Positions 26,360 through 35,748 of a stretch of DNA of 64,000 bases are shown here, one piece after another. The stretch spans positions 2,034,501 to 2,098,500 of the forward strand of contig NZ_CP017267.1 of assembly GCF_001870205.1 (NCBI RefSeq), written 5' to 3'. Source of the stretch: Vagococcus teuberi (GTDB taxonomy: Bacteria; Bacillota; Bacilli; Lactobacillales; Vagococcaceae). The notes beneath the pieces are model-generated. The model was not told the origin of the DNA and did not search any database. It saw only the letters and a list, made by a program, of their open reading frames with translations. The translations under genes were made by a program, and so were the position numbers. The stretch's first letter is position 1, and each line of letters starts with the position of its first letter.

Positions 26360-27883
26360 TTATTTATTTGTTGTCTGGGTACTATCTTTTGCCATCTCTT
26401 TTTGTACGTCAGTTAACCAGCTATCTTTTTTCTTGTTATAGATGATTAACGGGATACTAAATAGAATACCAACAAAGATTAAAACAAAGATTAAGTTTTC
26501 AATCGTATTACTCATAAAGGTTAACGTTAAAGCAAACACGATAGTTACCATCAATAAACCTGCAAAAAAGAATCCAAGACCATTCCCTTTTTTACCTACA
26601 CGGAAAGGATGTTCTGTATCGGGCGATTTTCTTCTCATCGCAATAAATCCCAAAGCCATTAATGTATAAGCTAGACAATAGATCATTGTGCCACTATTTG
26701 TGATAATAACGAATACTTTGTTAATTCCAGGGATGACAACGTATGCTCCTGACAAAATAGTAATCGCAATCGCTTGAACAAATAGTAAGGTATTTGATGA
26801 GTTAAATTTATTTGTTTTCCAGAATTTGAATTTTTCTGGGAAGTCCCCTTCCCTAGCACTTGCAGTGATTGTTTTTTGAGCACTGATAAACCATGTGGAC
26901 ATATTAGTCAATACACTCACAATAGAAAGTAAGCAGAAAATTTGAACAACAAAATATGGTAAACCTAAACGATCAGCAAACAATTGTAATGGCTGAGCCC
27001 CATTGTTTAATTGGATTTTACCTGCTGGGATAACATTTGCTACTAAAAATGAGTTTATCAATGAGAACAATGCTAATAAGATAAGGGATGTAATAACACC
27101 TTTAGCATATTGTTGAGATGGTTTTTTCAGACGAGTAATAAACACAGAAGACATCTCTATTCCTAAGAAGATAAAGATAATCCCACTAAAGTACATTCCA
27201 GAACCACTTGTGAAAGATTTAGGAACTAATTTTGACCATGAAAAGGTTCCTAATATACTATCTGGGTTTAAACCAATTTTTACAAAGGTAAATACACCAA
27301 GTATAAATAGCATCACAACAGGAATATACAAACCTAACCAAATACCGAATTTACCATTTACTTTTGCCATGTCGAATTTTAAATTCAACAGTGTCATACA
27401 CCAAACTAATCCTAAAATAACTACCAATGTAAACATCGAATTCTCGATTAAACTTTCTTTTTTCAGTAATAACGCAACCATTGGTGCAAAACCAGTTCCT
27501 ACTACAACCATGGAAGGAAACATCGCTGCCCAAATGAGCCAAGATGTTACAAATCCCCACTTAGGTCCCAGGGTGTTTTTAACCCAGAGCTCTGGACCCC
27601 CTTGACCAGGAAATGTGGTCCCAAACTCTCCAGACATTAAAGCAATTGGTAAAGCAAACCCAATCACAGCAATACCCATGAATAAAAACATGTTCCAGCC
27701 TGTTGCTGTCAGTGTTGAATAATATGGACCTGCTACAAGAGAGAATGTTAACCCAATAAATGTTGCTAATGTTATTTTTGATAAAGTACCTTTTTTACTT
27801 GCAGTGTTATTTCCTTGTGCATTAGTTGCTACCGGTTCAACACTTGAAGCAGTAGATGCCTTACTACCACTTTTGTTTTCCAT
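26360..27883 (-). CDS. APC-family amino acid permease (glutamate/GABA-antiporter-like)
   Basis: A 507-residue amino acid transporter with 12 membrane helices. The first helix motif TFIGLTFSLVAGPYYST and GQGGPELWVKNTLGPKWGF are typical of the APC superfamily's glutamate:GABA antiporter group. The polar, Ser/Thr/Asn-rich N-terminal 35 residues and the Lys-rich C-terminus are cytoplasmic. I chose ATG 27883 (MENKSGSKAS), which has GAGGAGAA upstream and follows the dipeptidase stop by 22 bases. It is the last gene of a permease-peptidase operon, so it probably moves amino acids or dipeptides released by those enzymes. The substrate is not shown by sequence. Confidence 0.85.
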   Translation of the reverse strand: MENKSGSKASTASSVEPVATNAQGNNTASKKGTLSKITLATFIGLTFSLVAGPYYSTLTATGWNMFLFMGIAVIGFALPIALMSGEFGTTFPGQGGPELWVKNTLGPKWGFVTSWLIWAAMFPSMVVVGTGFAPMVALLLKKESLIENSMFTLVVILGLVWCMTLLNLKFDMAKVNGKFGIWLGLYIPVVMLFILGVFTFVKIGLNPDSILGTFSWSKLVPKSFTSGSGMYFSGIIFIFLGIEMSSVFITRLKKPSQQYAKGVITSLILLALFSLINSFLVANVIPAGKIQLNNGAQPLQLFADRLGLPYFVVQIFCLLSIVSVLTNMSTWFISAQKTITASAREGDFPEKFKFWKTNKFNSSNTLLFVQAIAITILSGAYVVIPGINKVFVIITNSGTMIYCLAYTLMALGFIAMRRKSPDTEHPFRVGKKGNGLGFFFAGLLMVTIVFALTLTFMSNTIENLIFVLIFVGILFSIPLIIYNKKKDSWLTDVQKEMAKDSTQTTNK

Positions 27884-27905
27884 AATACGTTCTCCTCTCT
27901 TATTT

Positions 27906-29309
27906 TTATACATCTTTGGTTATATCAAAGGTGAGTTTAGATAAGCCTAGCCCTTTCTTAACCAATTCGCCGATATGAGTCATCGCTAATTCGTTCATTT
28001 GGTCAATATTTTTATTATTTTGTTCCGTTAAGAACTCTTCGATATTTTTAATATTGCCATCTTTAACAGCTTTATCTGTTTCTAAGACAAGATGTTTTGC
28101 TAATGTTTTGGCAGCTGTTAAATAGTCAAAATTTACAGAAGATAATTTGTTGTAATCACGTTCCACTAATACAGCTAATGTGCGATACATCCAATAGGCT
28201 TGTTTAATATCATAGCTATCGGTTGTATCACGGTAGCTTTTTGGTGTATCTAAACTATTAGCGAAGAATGGCACATACGGATTAAAGGCAGTTGGTGCAC
28301 TATTTAACCAAATGATGGCAGCGATTTCTTCAGGTACGTTGTTTCTGATTTCTAAAATATGAGATTCAGCCGTACGGTTCATAGAGATTGGTCTAAATAC
28401 ATTGCGATCGACATCACTCTCAGGATTAAATGGATCATAGATTGTTTCATCAAAGTGTGAACTTAGTACAGCAGCCACATCTTCAACTGTCAGTAAACGA
28501 TTTGGTTTAAAGACAAATGGCATATCGCTACTTCTAGGATCTTCTACTTTATGACCTAAATAGTTTTGACCATACCACACACGGGCAGTATTATATTGTC
28601 TGTCTTCTTTTGTACTTGTTCCAAAAATATGGCGGAAATTAAATCCTTCATAATCTGGGTTTAATTGATACTCATCAACAAATTCACGAATTCCTTCAGA
28701 ATACATAAAGTTTTCTGGGTCGTTAAAATTAATTTCTTCAATGATTGATTGGTTGGCAATCACAGCACAGCAATCATCTGGCACGCGTTGAGCAACCCAA
28801 TGATGACCACATGGAATTTCCATATACCATACTTCATCTTTATCACTAAAAATGACACCATTTCCTTCATGAGAACCATGTTCTTTAATCAGTTGACCTA
28901 AATAAGTCACACCATCTCTTGCTGATTCAATATATGGTAAGACCATATTAAGTAATGAATCTTCACCTAAACCTGCTGGAGTTAATGGGTCAATGGCTAG
29001 AACATCTGTATTTGAGAAAATACTTTCTGTTGAACTCATGGCCACATTTTTTGAGTTAATTCCAGCTTCACCAAAAATACCAAGTTTACTTTCATCCAAA
29101 AATGGCACCATTGTATATTTCAATGATTTGTTTGGGTATTTTTCAGTAAATTTCGTCATATTACTTTTATAAGTACCACTCACATGAGCATCTTCAGCAA
29201 CGGTAATAAAACGAACGGGTTGGATAGGTTCTTCAGAGTCACAGTTTCTAGCAATCAAAGTTGATCCTGTTCTAGAGGCTTTTTTTCCGACAACAACGGT
29301 TGTACACAT
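27906..29309 (-). CDS. C69-family dipeptidase
   Basis: A 467-residue N-terminal-nucleophile hydrolase of peptidase family C69 (PepD-type), which cleaves a broad range of dipeptides. It begins MCTTVVVGKKAS, so removal of Met exposes Cys2 as the nucleophile. The block LIARNCDSEE, the long NxAMSSTESI region and EVWYMEIPCGHHW are conserved in the family. There is no signal peptide, so it acts in the cytoplasm. The start has AGAAGGAA upstream. It lies between pepC and an amino acid permease in one operon. Confidence 0.92.
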   Translation of the reverse strand: MCTTVVVGKKASRTGSTLIARNCDSEEPIQPVRFITVAEDAHVSGTYKSNMTKFTEKYPNKSLKYTMVPFLDESKLGIFGEAGINSKNVAMSSTESIFSNTDVLAIDPLTPAGLGEDSLLNMVLPYIESARDGVTYLGQLIKEHGSHEGNGVIFSDKDEVWYMEIPCGHHWVAQRVPDDCCAVIANQSIIEEINFNDPENFMYSEGIREFVDEYQLNPDYEGFNFRHIFGTSTKEDRQYNTARVWYGQNYLGHKVEDPRSSDMPFVFKPNRLLTVEDVAAVLSSHFDETIYDPFNPESDVDRNVFRPISMNRTAESHILEIRNNVPEEIAAIIWLNSAPTAFNPYVPFFANSLDTPKSYRDTTDSYDIKQAYWMYRTLAVLVERDYNKLSSVNFDYLTAAKTLAKHLVLETDKAVKDGNIKNIEEFLTEQNNKNIDQMNELAMTHIGELVKKGLGLSKLTFDITKDV

Positions 29310-29338
29310 ACTATTTCCTTCTTTCTATTGATACACGC

Positions 29339-30670
29339 TTAAGCGATTGGGTTCATAGGGTTCCAAAACGGCAATTCCACTGGTTCTGTTACTAAGGCTT
29401 GTTTTAAGTCTTCTGTTAGATAGTCTTTTTTCACAACGACTTCAAAGACAAATTCATCCATCCATTTGTCATCCATCACGCAGTAACCTTGGTCACCGAT
29501 TTTTTCTCCCCAACTATTTTCTACTTTCCATTTAGTTGGCATATCACCTACAAGATTTACGCCACCAATTACCATAGCATGTGTTGGTAAGCTTTCTTTG
29601 TAGTTGAAACGATCGCCTTTTGTCATTGAAAAGTCCATGTTGAATAACTCTTCAAATTTATATAAATCATGAGACATGATTCCTTTTTGACGGTCAAAAT
29701 GTTTTAACACATCACAACCAAACCAAACTGGTTCACCAGCTTTTAATTGTTTAATTGTGGATTGTTTTAACTCATCCATTTTAATGTTTAGATAACGGTT
29801 TGGTGTACCGCCTACCATGTTTCCTGATAACGCCACTTCGTAAACTTTACCAAAAGGCATGTTTTCAGCTGGAACGTTGATTAATCCAACATAGTCCGTT
29901 ACATCAATATCAATGTAGTCAGTGTAAAGTTGTTGTGGTGTTAGCCCTTGATAAGAAGTGTATTTTTTGTCTTTGTCTCTGAATGTAAAGTCAATTGTTT
30001 TTGGTGGAGTCCCTAAAGCAATTGATAGTAGTCTGTAAACTTCAGATAGACTTTTTTCGATGTAATCTTTAATAGTAGCTTCTGTCGCGTCATCTTTAAC
30101 AAGTTGTCTTAACTCAACAGCATCACGTCTTAATTTACGATTTAACATCGTATTTAATTCAGCTGATGTGATACTACAGCTTGAGTCATTCATTTCATAA
30201 ATTGGTACGACCCCATATTTTTCTACTAATGAGATGATTAAGTTCCAATCGCCACCATCTTGTTGTGGTGAGTTGATTAAAAATTGAACGTCGCGACTAG
30301 AAATAGGCTCGTTTGCTGTATTAAGAATATTTTGGTAGAAGTAATTCGCTTTTTCTAATTTGTCATAGAAAAATAAATAGTTTTGTGATAATTCAAAATT
30401 TTCAATATTATATTGTTTTTCTAATTGGAAACGAATGACGTTTAAACAAGCAAACATCCAGCAACGACCACTTTGATTTTGGTTTGTTACTTTATGTGAA
30501 TCAATATCAATCGAAAAGTTAAAGTTCGCATCATCAATTGCACGAATATTTTCAGACGCTTTAAAAATACCGTTTGTTGTGGCAGCTGTTTGGGCGATTT
30601 CATTTGCTCTGTCACCTGCAAAAAGTTCTTGCATGTTATTAATTTGATCAAAAGTTAATTCGTTTGTCAT
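29339..30670 (-). CDS. pepC: Aminopeptidase C (papain-like, bleomycin hydrolase family)
   Basis: A 443-residue cytoplasmic cysteine aminopeptidase of family C1B that works as a hexamer with the active sites inside. The catalytic Cys70 lies in NQSGRCWMFA. The active-site His is in LPTHAMVIGG and the Asn in VENSWGEKIGDQGY. The C-terminus that normally trims access to the active site reads FWNPMNPIA. I chose ATG 30670 (MTNELTFDQI) because GGAGTG lies nine bases upstream. It is the second gene of the permease-peptidase operon, and a fragment of a second copy lies at 26009-26182. Confidence 0.95.
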   Translation of the reverse strand: MTNELTFDQINNMQELFAGDRANEIAQTAATTNGIFKASENIRAIDDANFNFSIDIDSHKVTNQNQSGRCWMFACLNVIRFQLEKQYNIENFELSQNYLFFYDKLEKANYFYQNILNTANEPISSRDVQFLINSPQQDGGDWNLIISLVEKYGVVPIYEMNDSSCSITSAELNTMLNRKLRRDAVELRQLVKDDATEATIKDYIEKSLSEVYRLLSIALGTPPKTIDFTFRDKDKKYTSYQGLTPQQLYTDYIDIDVTDYVGLINVPAENMPFGKVYEVALSGNMVGGTPNRYLNIKMDELKQSTIKQLKAGEPVWFGCDVLKHFDRQKGIMSHDLYKFEELFNMDFSMTKGDRFNYKESLPTHAMVIGGVNLVGDMPTKWKVENSWGEKIGDQGYCVMDDKWMDEFVFEVVVKKDYLTEDLKQALVTEPVELPFWNPMNPIA

Positions 30671-30695
30671 AATAGAACACTCCATTCATTTATTT

Positions 30696-32114
30696 TTATT
30701 TTGTTGAAACATGTGTTGGTGCACTTTGAGTAGTCGTTGCGACTTTGTCAGCTAATTTTGTGGTTGCTTGAGCGACTTTACCTTTTGGTGCTTGTGGTGC
30801 TGATGGTGAATCTGGTTTATTTTTGATACTTGTGTAATACATGATCAATCCAACAACAAACACACCGACGATTAGTAATAAAACATCTAATCTAAAGTTA
30901 GTTAATAAATACATTGAGATAATCAACGCAATAATTGGAATAGTATCTCCTCCCTTTAAAGAGAAACCGTTATTTGGAAATTGTTTTGTATGTTTAAATT
31001 TAATCACGGCTAAAATTGATGGAACATATTGGATAAATGATGCTAAAACAATGGCCGCTACTAAGAAAATATAACTAAATGACACTAAGAAAATACTGAT
31101 AATCATCGTAATAATGACCGCAATATAAGGTGCATCATTTTTATTTCTTTTACCAAAAGCTGAGGGTAAAAGGTTATGTTCTGTTGATAAAGATGCAGCT
31201 AAAACTGGTGTGTTAAATGATACGGCAAAAGCCACACCAAAAATTGAAATAATCATACCAATGACAATCAGTACATATGCCCAATGACCAATAGAAGCGT
31301 TTAGTGCTTGAGCAATAGGAATATCAAATTTTGCAATATTTGGTCCTAAGATACCAATCGCTATTGCTTGTACTAACACATAAATAATAGTCACACTAGA
31401 CATAACGGCGATTAATGCTTTTGGAATATTTTTTTCTGGGTTGTTCATTTGTCCAGCTGCTACTGGGATAAATGAAAATCCAGTGAACATGTAAAATACG
31501 ACACTAAATGCTTGACCAAAGTGACCAAAGAAGCTACCTGTTGTTTTAACACTTTCAGGAACAATAGGGGTAAAATATGCTGTTTTAATAAAGAACACAC
31601 CGACGACAAGGAAAAATACCAAAGTAGCAATTTTAATAATTGAAGACACGCTGTTGATTTTTTTAACTATACTTGTACCAAACAGATTGATAATACTTAA
31701 TAGAACTATCATACCAATTGGAAAAGCATATTTTGCAATTGGATTATCTAACACGGGATACATGCTTTTTAATGTTCGATGTAAGGCAACAGATTCTGCT
31801 GTAAATGTCAGACATCCTAAAAACCACGAAAATAATCCAATTTGAAACCCAGTAAATCTACCAAATGCGTTATACGAATAAAGCCATGCTGCTCCTGATC
31901 CTGAAAATCGACTTGATAAATCCGCATAACACAATGCAACCATACTTACTGTTAATGCTGCAGTAAGCAAAACCAGAATACTCATTACCCCAATATTTTT
32001 ATAAATCTGTTGCGGTAATAAAAACGCTCCTGATCCGACAATTGCATTGATACCCAAAAAATAAATTGACGTAAACGTCAACTTTTTATTAGGTGTTGCT
32101 GTTTTCGCACTCAT
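30696..32114 (-). CDS. APC-family amino acid permease
   Basis: A 472-residue transporter with about 12 membrane helices. The first helix YFLGINAIVGSGAFLLPQQIY carries the G-S-G substrate-binding loop of the APC superfamily, and the second region SRFSGSGAAWLYSYNAFGRFTG is also typical. The last 45 residues form an Ala/Pro/Thr-rich cytoplasmic tail. The start has GGAGAGATGAT upstream, 11 bases from the ATG. It is the first gene of the operon with pepC, the C69 dipeptidase and a second permease, and is followed by pepC after a 25-base gap. Confidence 0.88.
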   Translation of the reverse strand: MSAKTATPNKKLTFTSIYFLGINAIVGSGAFLLPQQIYKNIGVMSILVLLTAALTVSMVALCYADLSSRFSGSGAAWLYSYNAFGRFTGFQIGLFSWFLGCLTFTAESVALHRTLKSMYPVLDNPIAKYAFPIGMIVLLSIINLFGTSIVKKINSVSSIIKIATLVFFLVVGVFFIKTAYFTPIVPESVKTTGSFFGHFGQAFSVVFYMFTGFSFIPVAAGQMNNPEKNIPKALIAVMSSVTIIYVLVQAIAIGILGPNIAKFDIPIAQALNASIGHWAYVLIVIGMIISIFGVAFAVSFNTPVLAASLSTEHNLLPSAFGKRNKNDAPYIAVIITMIISIFLVSFSYIFLVAAIVLASFIQYVPSILAVIKFKHTKQFPNNGFSLKGGDTIPIIALIISMYLLTNFRLDVLLLIVGVFVVGLIMYYTSIKNKPDSPSAPQAPKGKVAQATTKLADKVATTTQSAPTHVSTK

Positions 32115-32780
32115 GACATATCATCTCTCCTCTTCATCCATTTTTCATGAATTCGTTTTTATATTGCTTGTGATTAAATCATAACTCTTTTTTTTTTTAA
32201 AACAATCTTTGATACATTAATAACAAAATCATCATATTAAATATTATTTTTAGATAAATTTAATACCTTTATGAATAAAAAGTAAATTATTTGTGGATTG
32301 TATTTCATTTATTAGTAATCAGCCTGTGAATGTTATGTTCTAAATAAGAATAGAATGCTTATTTTTTTGTCTTACTCATTCTTTATTCATCATTTCATCA
32401 TATATATTTTTTTCATCAAAAAAATAACTAACTTATTTCAATATTTTGTATGAAAAGTCTTTTTATACACTAATTTCAGTATCATTAGATAATTAATTCA
32501 TCATGACTTTATAAGCTACTCATTTTATTGCAAATAAATAGAAAAAAAGAGTGACTTATCATAATGATAAGCCACTATACCTATAATTTATCACTTCATT
32601 AGTTTTAGCCAATGAGGTTGTATCTATGCGATATCATCATAATTAGTCGATTATATCGTTCTTTCTTTATAGATTATAAAATAACCGAAATAGGGTGTTG
32701 ATTATAATTAAAAAATATTCTCATCTTTAATGAACTGTCTTATGTCCCATTATTTCTCAGATATCAATCTTTCAATAAAC
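32115..32780. other. Long AT-rich intergenic region
   Basis: No protein gene is convincing. It should hold the promoter of the permease-peptidase operon near its left end. A hairpin at 32550-32576 points to a minus-strand transcript with no known gene. Otherwise I see only AT-rich sequence. Confidence 0.5.
32540..32577 (-). terminator. Orphan minus-strand terminator
   Basis: AGTGACTTATCAT (32550-32562) pairs with ATGATAAGCCACT (32564-32576), one mismatch, and the minus strand continues with CTTTTTTTCTATTT. No minus-strand gene ends here. Confidence 0.6.
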
Positions 32781-32786
32781 TTTACT

Positions 32787-32814
32787 TTCACATTTGCAGG
32801 TTTAAGTGTATGAT
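32787..32814 (+). promoter_or_regulatory. Probable mntH promoter
   Basis: TTCACA (32787-32792) and TATGAT (32809-32814) are 16 bases apart, about 30 bases before the mntH start. An MntR operator would be expected here, but I see no clear palindrome. Confidence 0.45.
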
Positions 32815-32844
32815 ATGTACAGAAAAAAATAAAGGAGGGGTTAA

Positions 32845-34416
32845 ATGAGTGAACCTCATAATAATCATGAATCTCACAAACTAATCGCCCATACAAACGG
32901 ACGCTCTTTAGAAGAAATAAATGGATCAGTTGAGGTGCCTGTAGGAAAAGGATTTTGGCGAACATTACTCGCTTATTCAGGACCTGGGGCGTTAGTTGCT
33001 GTTGGGTATATGGATCCAGGTAATTGGTCAACATCCATTACAGGTGGACAAAATTTTCAGTATCTATTGATGTCTGTCATTTTGATGTCTAGTTTAGTTG
33101 CTATGCTCTTGCAATACATGGCTGCTAAGTTAGGGATTGTCACCCAAATGGATTTAGCCCAAGCGATTCGTGCTAGAACAAGTAAAAAGCTGGGGATTGT
33201 CTTATGGATTTTAACTGAGTTAGCCATTATGGCCACTGATATTGCTGAAGTTATTGGAGCTGCAATTGCCTTGTATTTACTGTTTGGTATTCCACTGCTC
33301 TATGCCGTACTTATTACTGTATTTGATGTTTTGCTATTACTACTTTTAACAAAAATCGGTTTTAGAAAAATTGAAGCGTTAGTTGTCTGCCTAATTTTTG
33401 TCATTCTTTTTGTCTTTATTTATCAAATTGCCTTATCCAATCCATCATGGGGAGCTGTTTTTGAAGGCTTAATTCCTACTAAGGACACCTTTGCTGACTC
33501 ACCAAGAATCGGAGGACAAACACCTTTAACTGGTGCACTAGGAATTATTGGGGCAACGGTTATGCCACATAATTTATATCTGCATTCAGCGGTATCTCAA
33601 ACAAGAAAAATTGACCATTCTGATGAAAACCATGTAGCTGAAGCGGTTCGTTTTTCGACTTGGGATTCAAATATTCAATTGACTATGGCGTTTTTCGTTA
33701 ATGCCTTATTGTTAATTATGGGAGTAGCCGTTTTTAAATCCGGCACTGTCAAAGACCCGTCATTCTTTGGTTTATATGAAGCTTTGTCAGACCCTAATAC
33801 TTTAAGCAATGGGCTTCTTGTATCAGTGGCAAAATCAGGTATCTTATCCACTCTCTTTGCTGTCGCACTTTTAGCATCAGGACAAAACTCAACTATTACC
33901 GGAACGTTAACTGGACAAGTTATCATGGAAGGGTTTATTCATATGAAGCTTCCAACTTGGTTAAGACGTCTAGTGACACGTTTAATTTCAGTCATTCCTG
34001 TTATTATCTGTGTCATGATGACAAGTAAAAAAGGGACATTAGAAGAACACGAAGCCCTTAACAATTTAATGAATAACTCACAAGTATTCTTAGCTTTCGC
34101 CTTACCTTTTTCAATGATTCCACTCCTTATGATGACAAACAGTGAAGCTGAAATGGGACATCGCTTTAAAAATAATGGGATCGTAAAATTTTTTGGGTGG
34201 ATGTCAGTTATTGCCTTAACTTACCTCAACTTATCTGGACTACCCAGTCAGATGGAAGCTTTTTTTGGTGACACGCCAAGTCAAACAGAACTAACCACCG
34301 CACACAGCATTGCCTATGTGCTCATTGTTGGAGTGCTACTTCTTTTAGCTTGGACCATATGGGATTTGTATAAAGGAAACAAGCGAATCATGGAAGCATC
34401 GCAAAATACACCATAA
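32845..34416 (+). CDS. mntH: NRAMP-family manganese transporter MntH
   Basis: A 523-residue proton-coupled divalent metal importer with 11-12 membrane helices. The first-helix metal motif DPGNW follows GALVAVGYM, and helix 6 carries [14 protein letters not shown], where Met and His near the unwound region bind manganese. A cytoplasmic N-terminal segment of about 45 residues is present. The start is ATG with AAAGGAGGGG upstream. A terminator follows directly, so it is a single-gene unit, probably repressed by MntR in manganese excess. Confidence 0.93.
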   Translation: MSEPHNNHESHKLIAHTNGRSLEEINGSVEVPVGKGFWRTLLAYSGPGALVAVGYMDPGNWSTSITGGQNFQYLLMSVILMSSLVAMLLQYMAAKLGIVTQMDLAQAIRARTSKKLGIVLWILTELAIMATDIAEVIGAAIALYLLFGIPLLYAVLITVFDVLLLLLLTKIGFRKIEALVVCLIFVILFVFIYQIALSNPSWGAVFEGLIPTKDTFADSPRIGGQTPLTGALGIIGATVMPHNLYLHSAVSQTRKIDHSDENHVAEAVRFSTWDSNIQLTMAFFVNALLLIMGVAVFKSGTVKDPSFFGLYEALSDPNTLSNGLLVSVAKSGILSTLFAVALLASGQNSTITGTLTGQVIMEGFIHMKLPTWLRRLVTRLISVIPVIICVMMTSKKGTLEEHEALNNLMNNSQVFLAFALPFSMIPLLMMTNSEAEMGHRFKNNGIVKFFGWMSVIALTYLNLSGLPSQMEAFFGDTPSQTELTTAHSIAYVLIVGVLLLLAWTIWDLYKGNKRIMEASQNTP

Positions 34417-34425
34417 TTATCTACC

Positions 34426-34463
34426 AATAGGATTGAAGTTATTTAAATCAATCCTATTTTTTT
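34426..34463 (+). terminator. Terminator of mntH
   Basis: AATAGGATTGA (34426-34436) pairs with TCAATCCTATT (34448-34458), followed by a T-run. Confidence 0.9.
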
Positions 34464-34553
34464 ATTGTATTTTTCATTTAATGTATGTATTATTAAATAA
34501 ACGTTAGATTTTTTTAATAATACATAACTTACCTAACATAAGGAGTTGGAAGT

Positions 34554-35747
34554 ATGGAATATAATACAAACACCACAAAAAAAAATACAATCGGTATCGT
34601 CCTATCACTTATGGTTGGTTACTCAATTATTTATATGGATAAAAGCATGATTTCAACAGCTATTATCCCAATATCCTCAGAATTTAATCTAGACTCTGCT
34701 CAAACTGGCCGTATCATGTCCTTTTTCTTTTTAGGTTATTCCCTCATGCAAATTCCTAGTGGTTGGATAGCTGATAAAATCGGAGCTAAAAAAGTGTTAA
34801 TGCTATCCATGATATTAGTTGCCATCTTTTCAGCCGCATTTGGTTTAGTTGGTGCATTGTCCGCTTTTATTTTAGTAAGATTTTTTGCTGGTGTTGGACA
34901 TGCTGGATACCCATCTAGTGTGACAAAAGCTGTCGCAACAAATTTTGAACCTGAAAAACGCACCCTAATCCAATCTATCATTTTATCAACATCTGGGATT
35001 GGTGGCATATTAGCCTTTACCTTAGGTGCGAACCTTATCAATATAAACTGGCGCTACGCTTATTTTGTCTTAGCTGGATTATTTATATTATCACTAATCT
35101 TAATTTTTATTTTTGTTCCTAACAACACACCCGTGCAACAACAAGACAAAAAACGTGTTCCATTCTCAAATGTGTTCTTAAATCGTAGCGTTGTTTTTCT
35201 TGCAATGGCTATGTTACTGCAAAATTTCTTACTATATGGAAATATGTCTTGGTTACCATCTGTTTTAAATCAAAAGTTTGAATTAGATTTAAAAAGTATC
35301 GGGTATCTATTAGCTGTTAATGCTCTATTTCAAACTATCGCAACAATGTATTCAGGTGTGTTACTATCCAAACTGTTTTTAGGAAAAGAAAAACTCTTCA
35401 TTTTTTTAACAACAGCACTCACTGCTGTATTAGTAATTGCTTTTATCTTTTCCAATAGCTTAGTGTTATCTATGATTTTCTTAGTATTGGTTAGTATTTT
35501 ATCTGTCAGTGCTTTTACAGCTATGTTTACTCTACCACATAAGCTAATTAATCCAGAAATTATCGGGGCATCTATGGGATTTATCAATACAGGTGGCACA
35601 CTCGGTGGTTTCCTTGCACCTATGATTTTGGGTCAACTCATTAAAGTTGGTGGTGGATCATTTACTCTGTCATTTGTGTTTATGGCAATTGCTAGCATCC
35701 TTGCTGGTTTAACTGTCTTATTTGGTATTAGAAAGGAAGAAAAATAA
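34554..35747 (+). CDS. MFS transporter, probably organic anion or peptide-derived substrate
   Basis: A 397-residue major facilitator with 12 helices. The loop 2-3 motif GWIADKIGAKKVLM and the first-helix sequence YMDKSMISTAIIPI resemble the anion:cation symporter group. The start is ATG with AAGGAGTTGG upstream. It is followed without any gap by an M20 amidohydrolase (stop TAA, then ATG two bases later), which strongly suggests that the transporter imports the substrate of that enzyme. Confidence 0.88.
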   Translation: MEYNTNTTKKNTIGIVLSLMVGYSIIYMDKSMISTAIIPISSEFNLDSAQTGRIMSFFFLGYSLMQIPSGWIADKIGAKKVLMLSMILVAIFSAAFGLVGALSAFILVRFFAGVGHAGYPSSVTKAVATNFEPEKRTLIQSIILSTSGIGGILAFTLGANLININWRYAYFVLAGLFILSLILIFIFVPNNTPVQQQDKKRVPFSNVFLNRSVVFLAMAMLLQNFLLYGNMSWLPSVLNQKFELDLKSIGYLLAVNALFQTIATMYSGVLLSKLFLGKEKLFIFLTTALTAVLVIAFIFSNSLVLSMIFLVLVSILSVSAFTAMFTLPHKLINPEIIGASMGFINTGGTLGGFLAPMILGQLIKVGGGSFTLSFVFMAIASILAGLTVLFGIRKEEK

Positions 35748-35748
35748 T

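Noticed and set aside
32750-33034. A 94-codon minus-strand frame over the mntH start
   Set aside because: It is antisense to the mntH promoter and N-terminus and has no ribosome site or recognisable domain.
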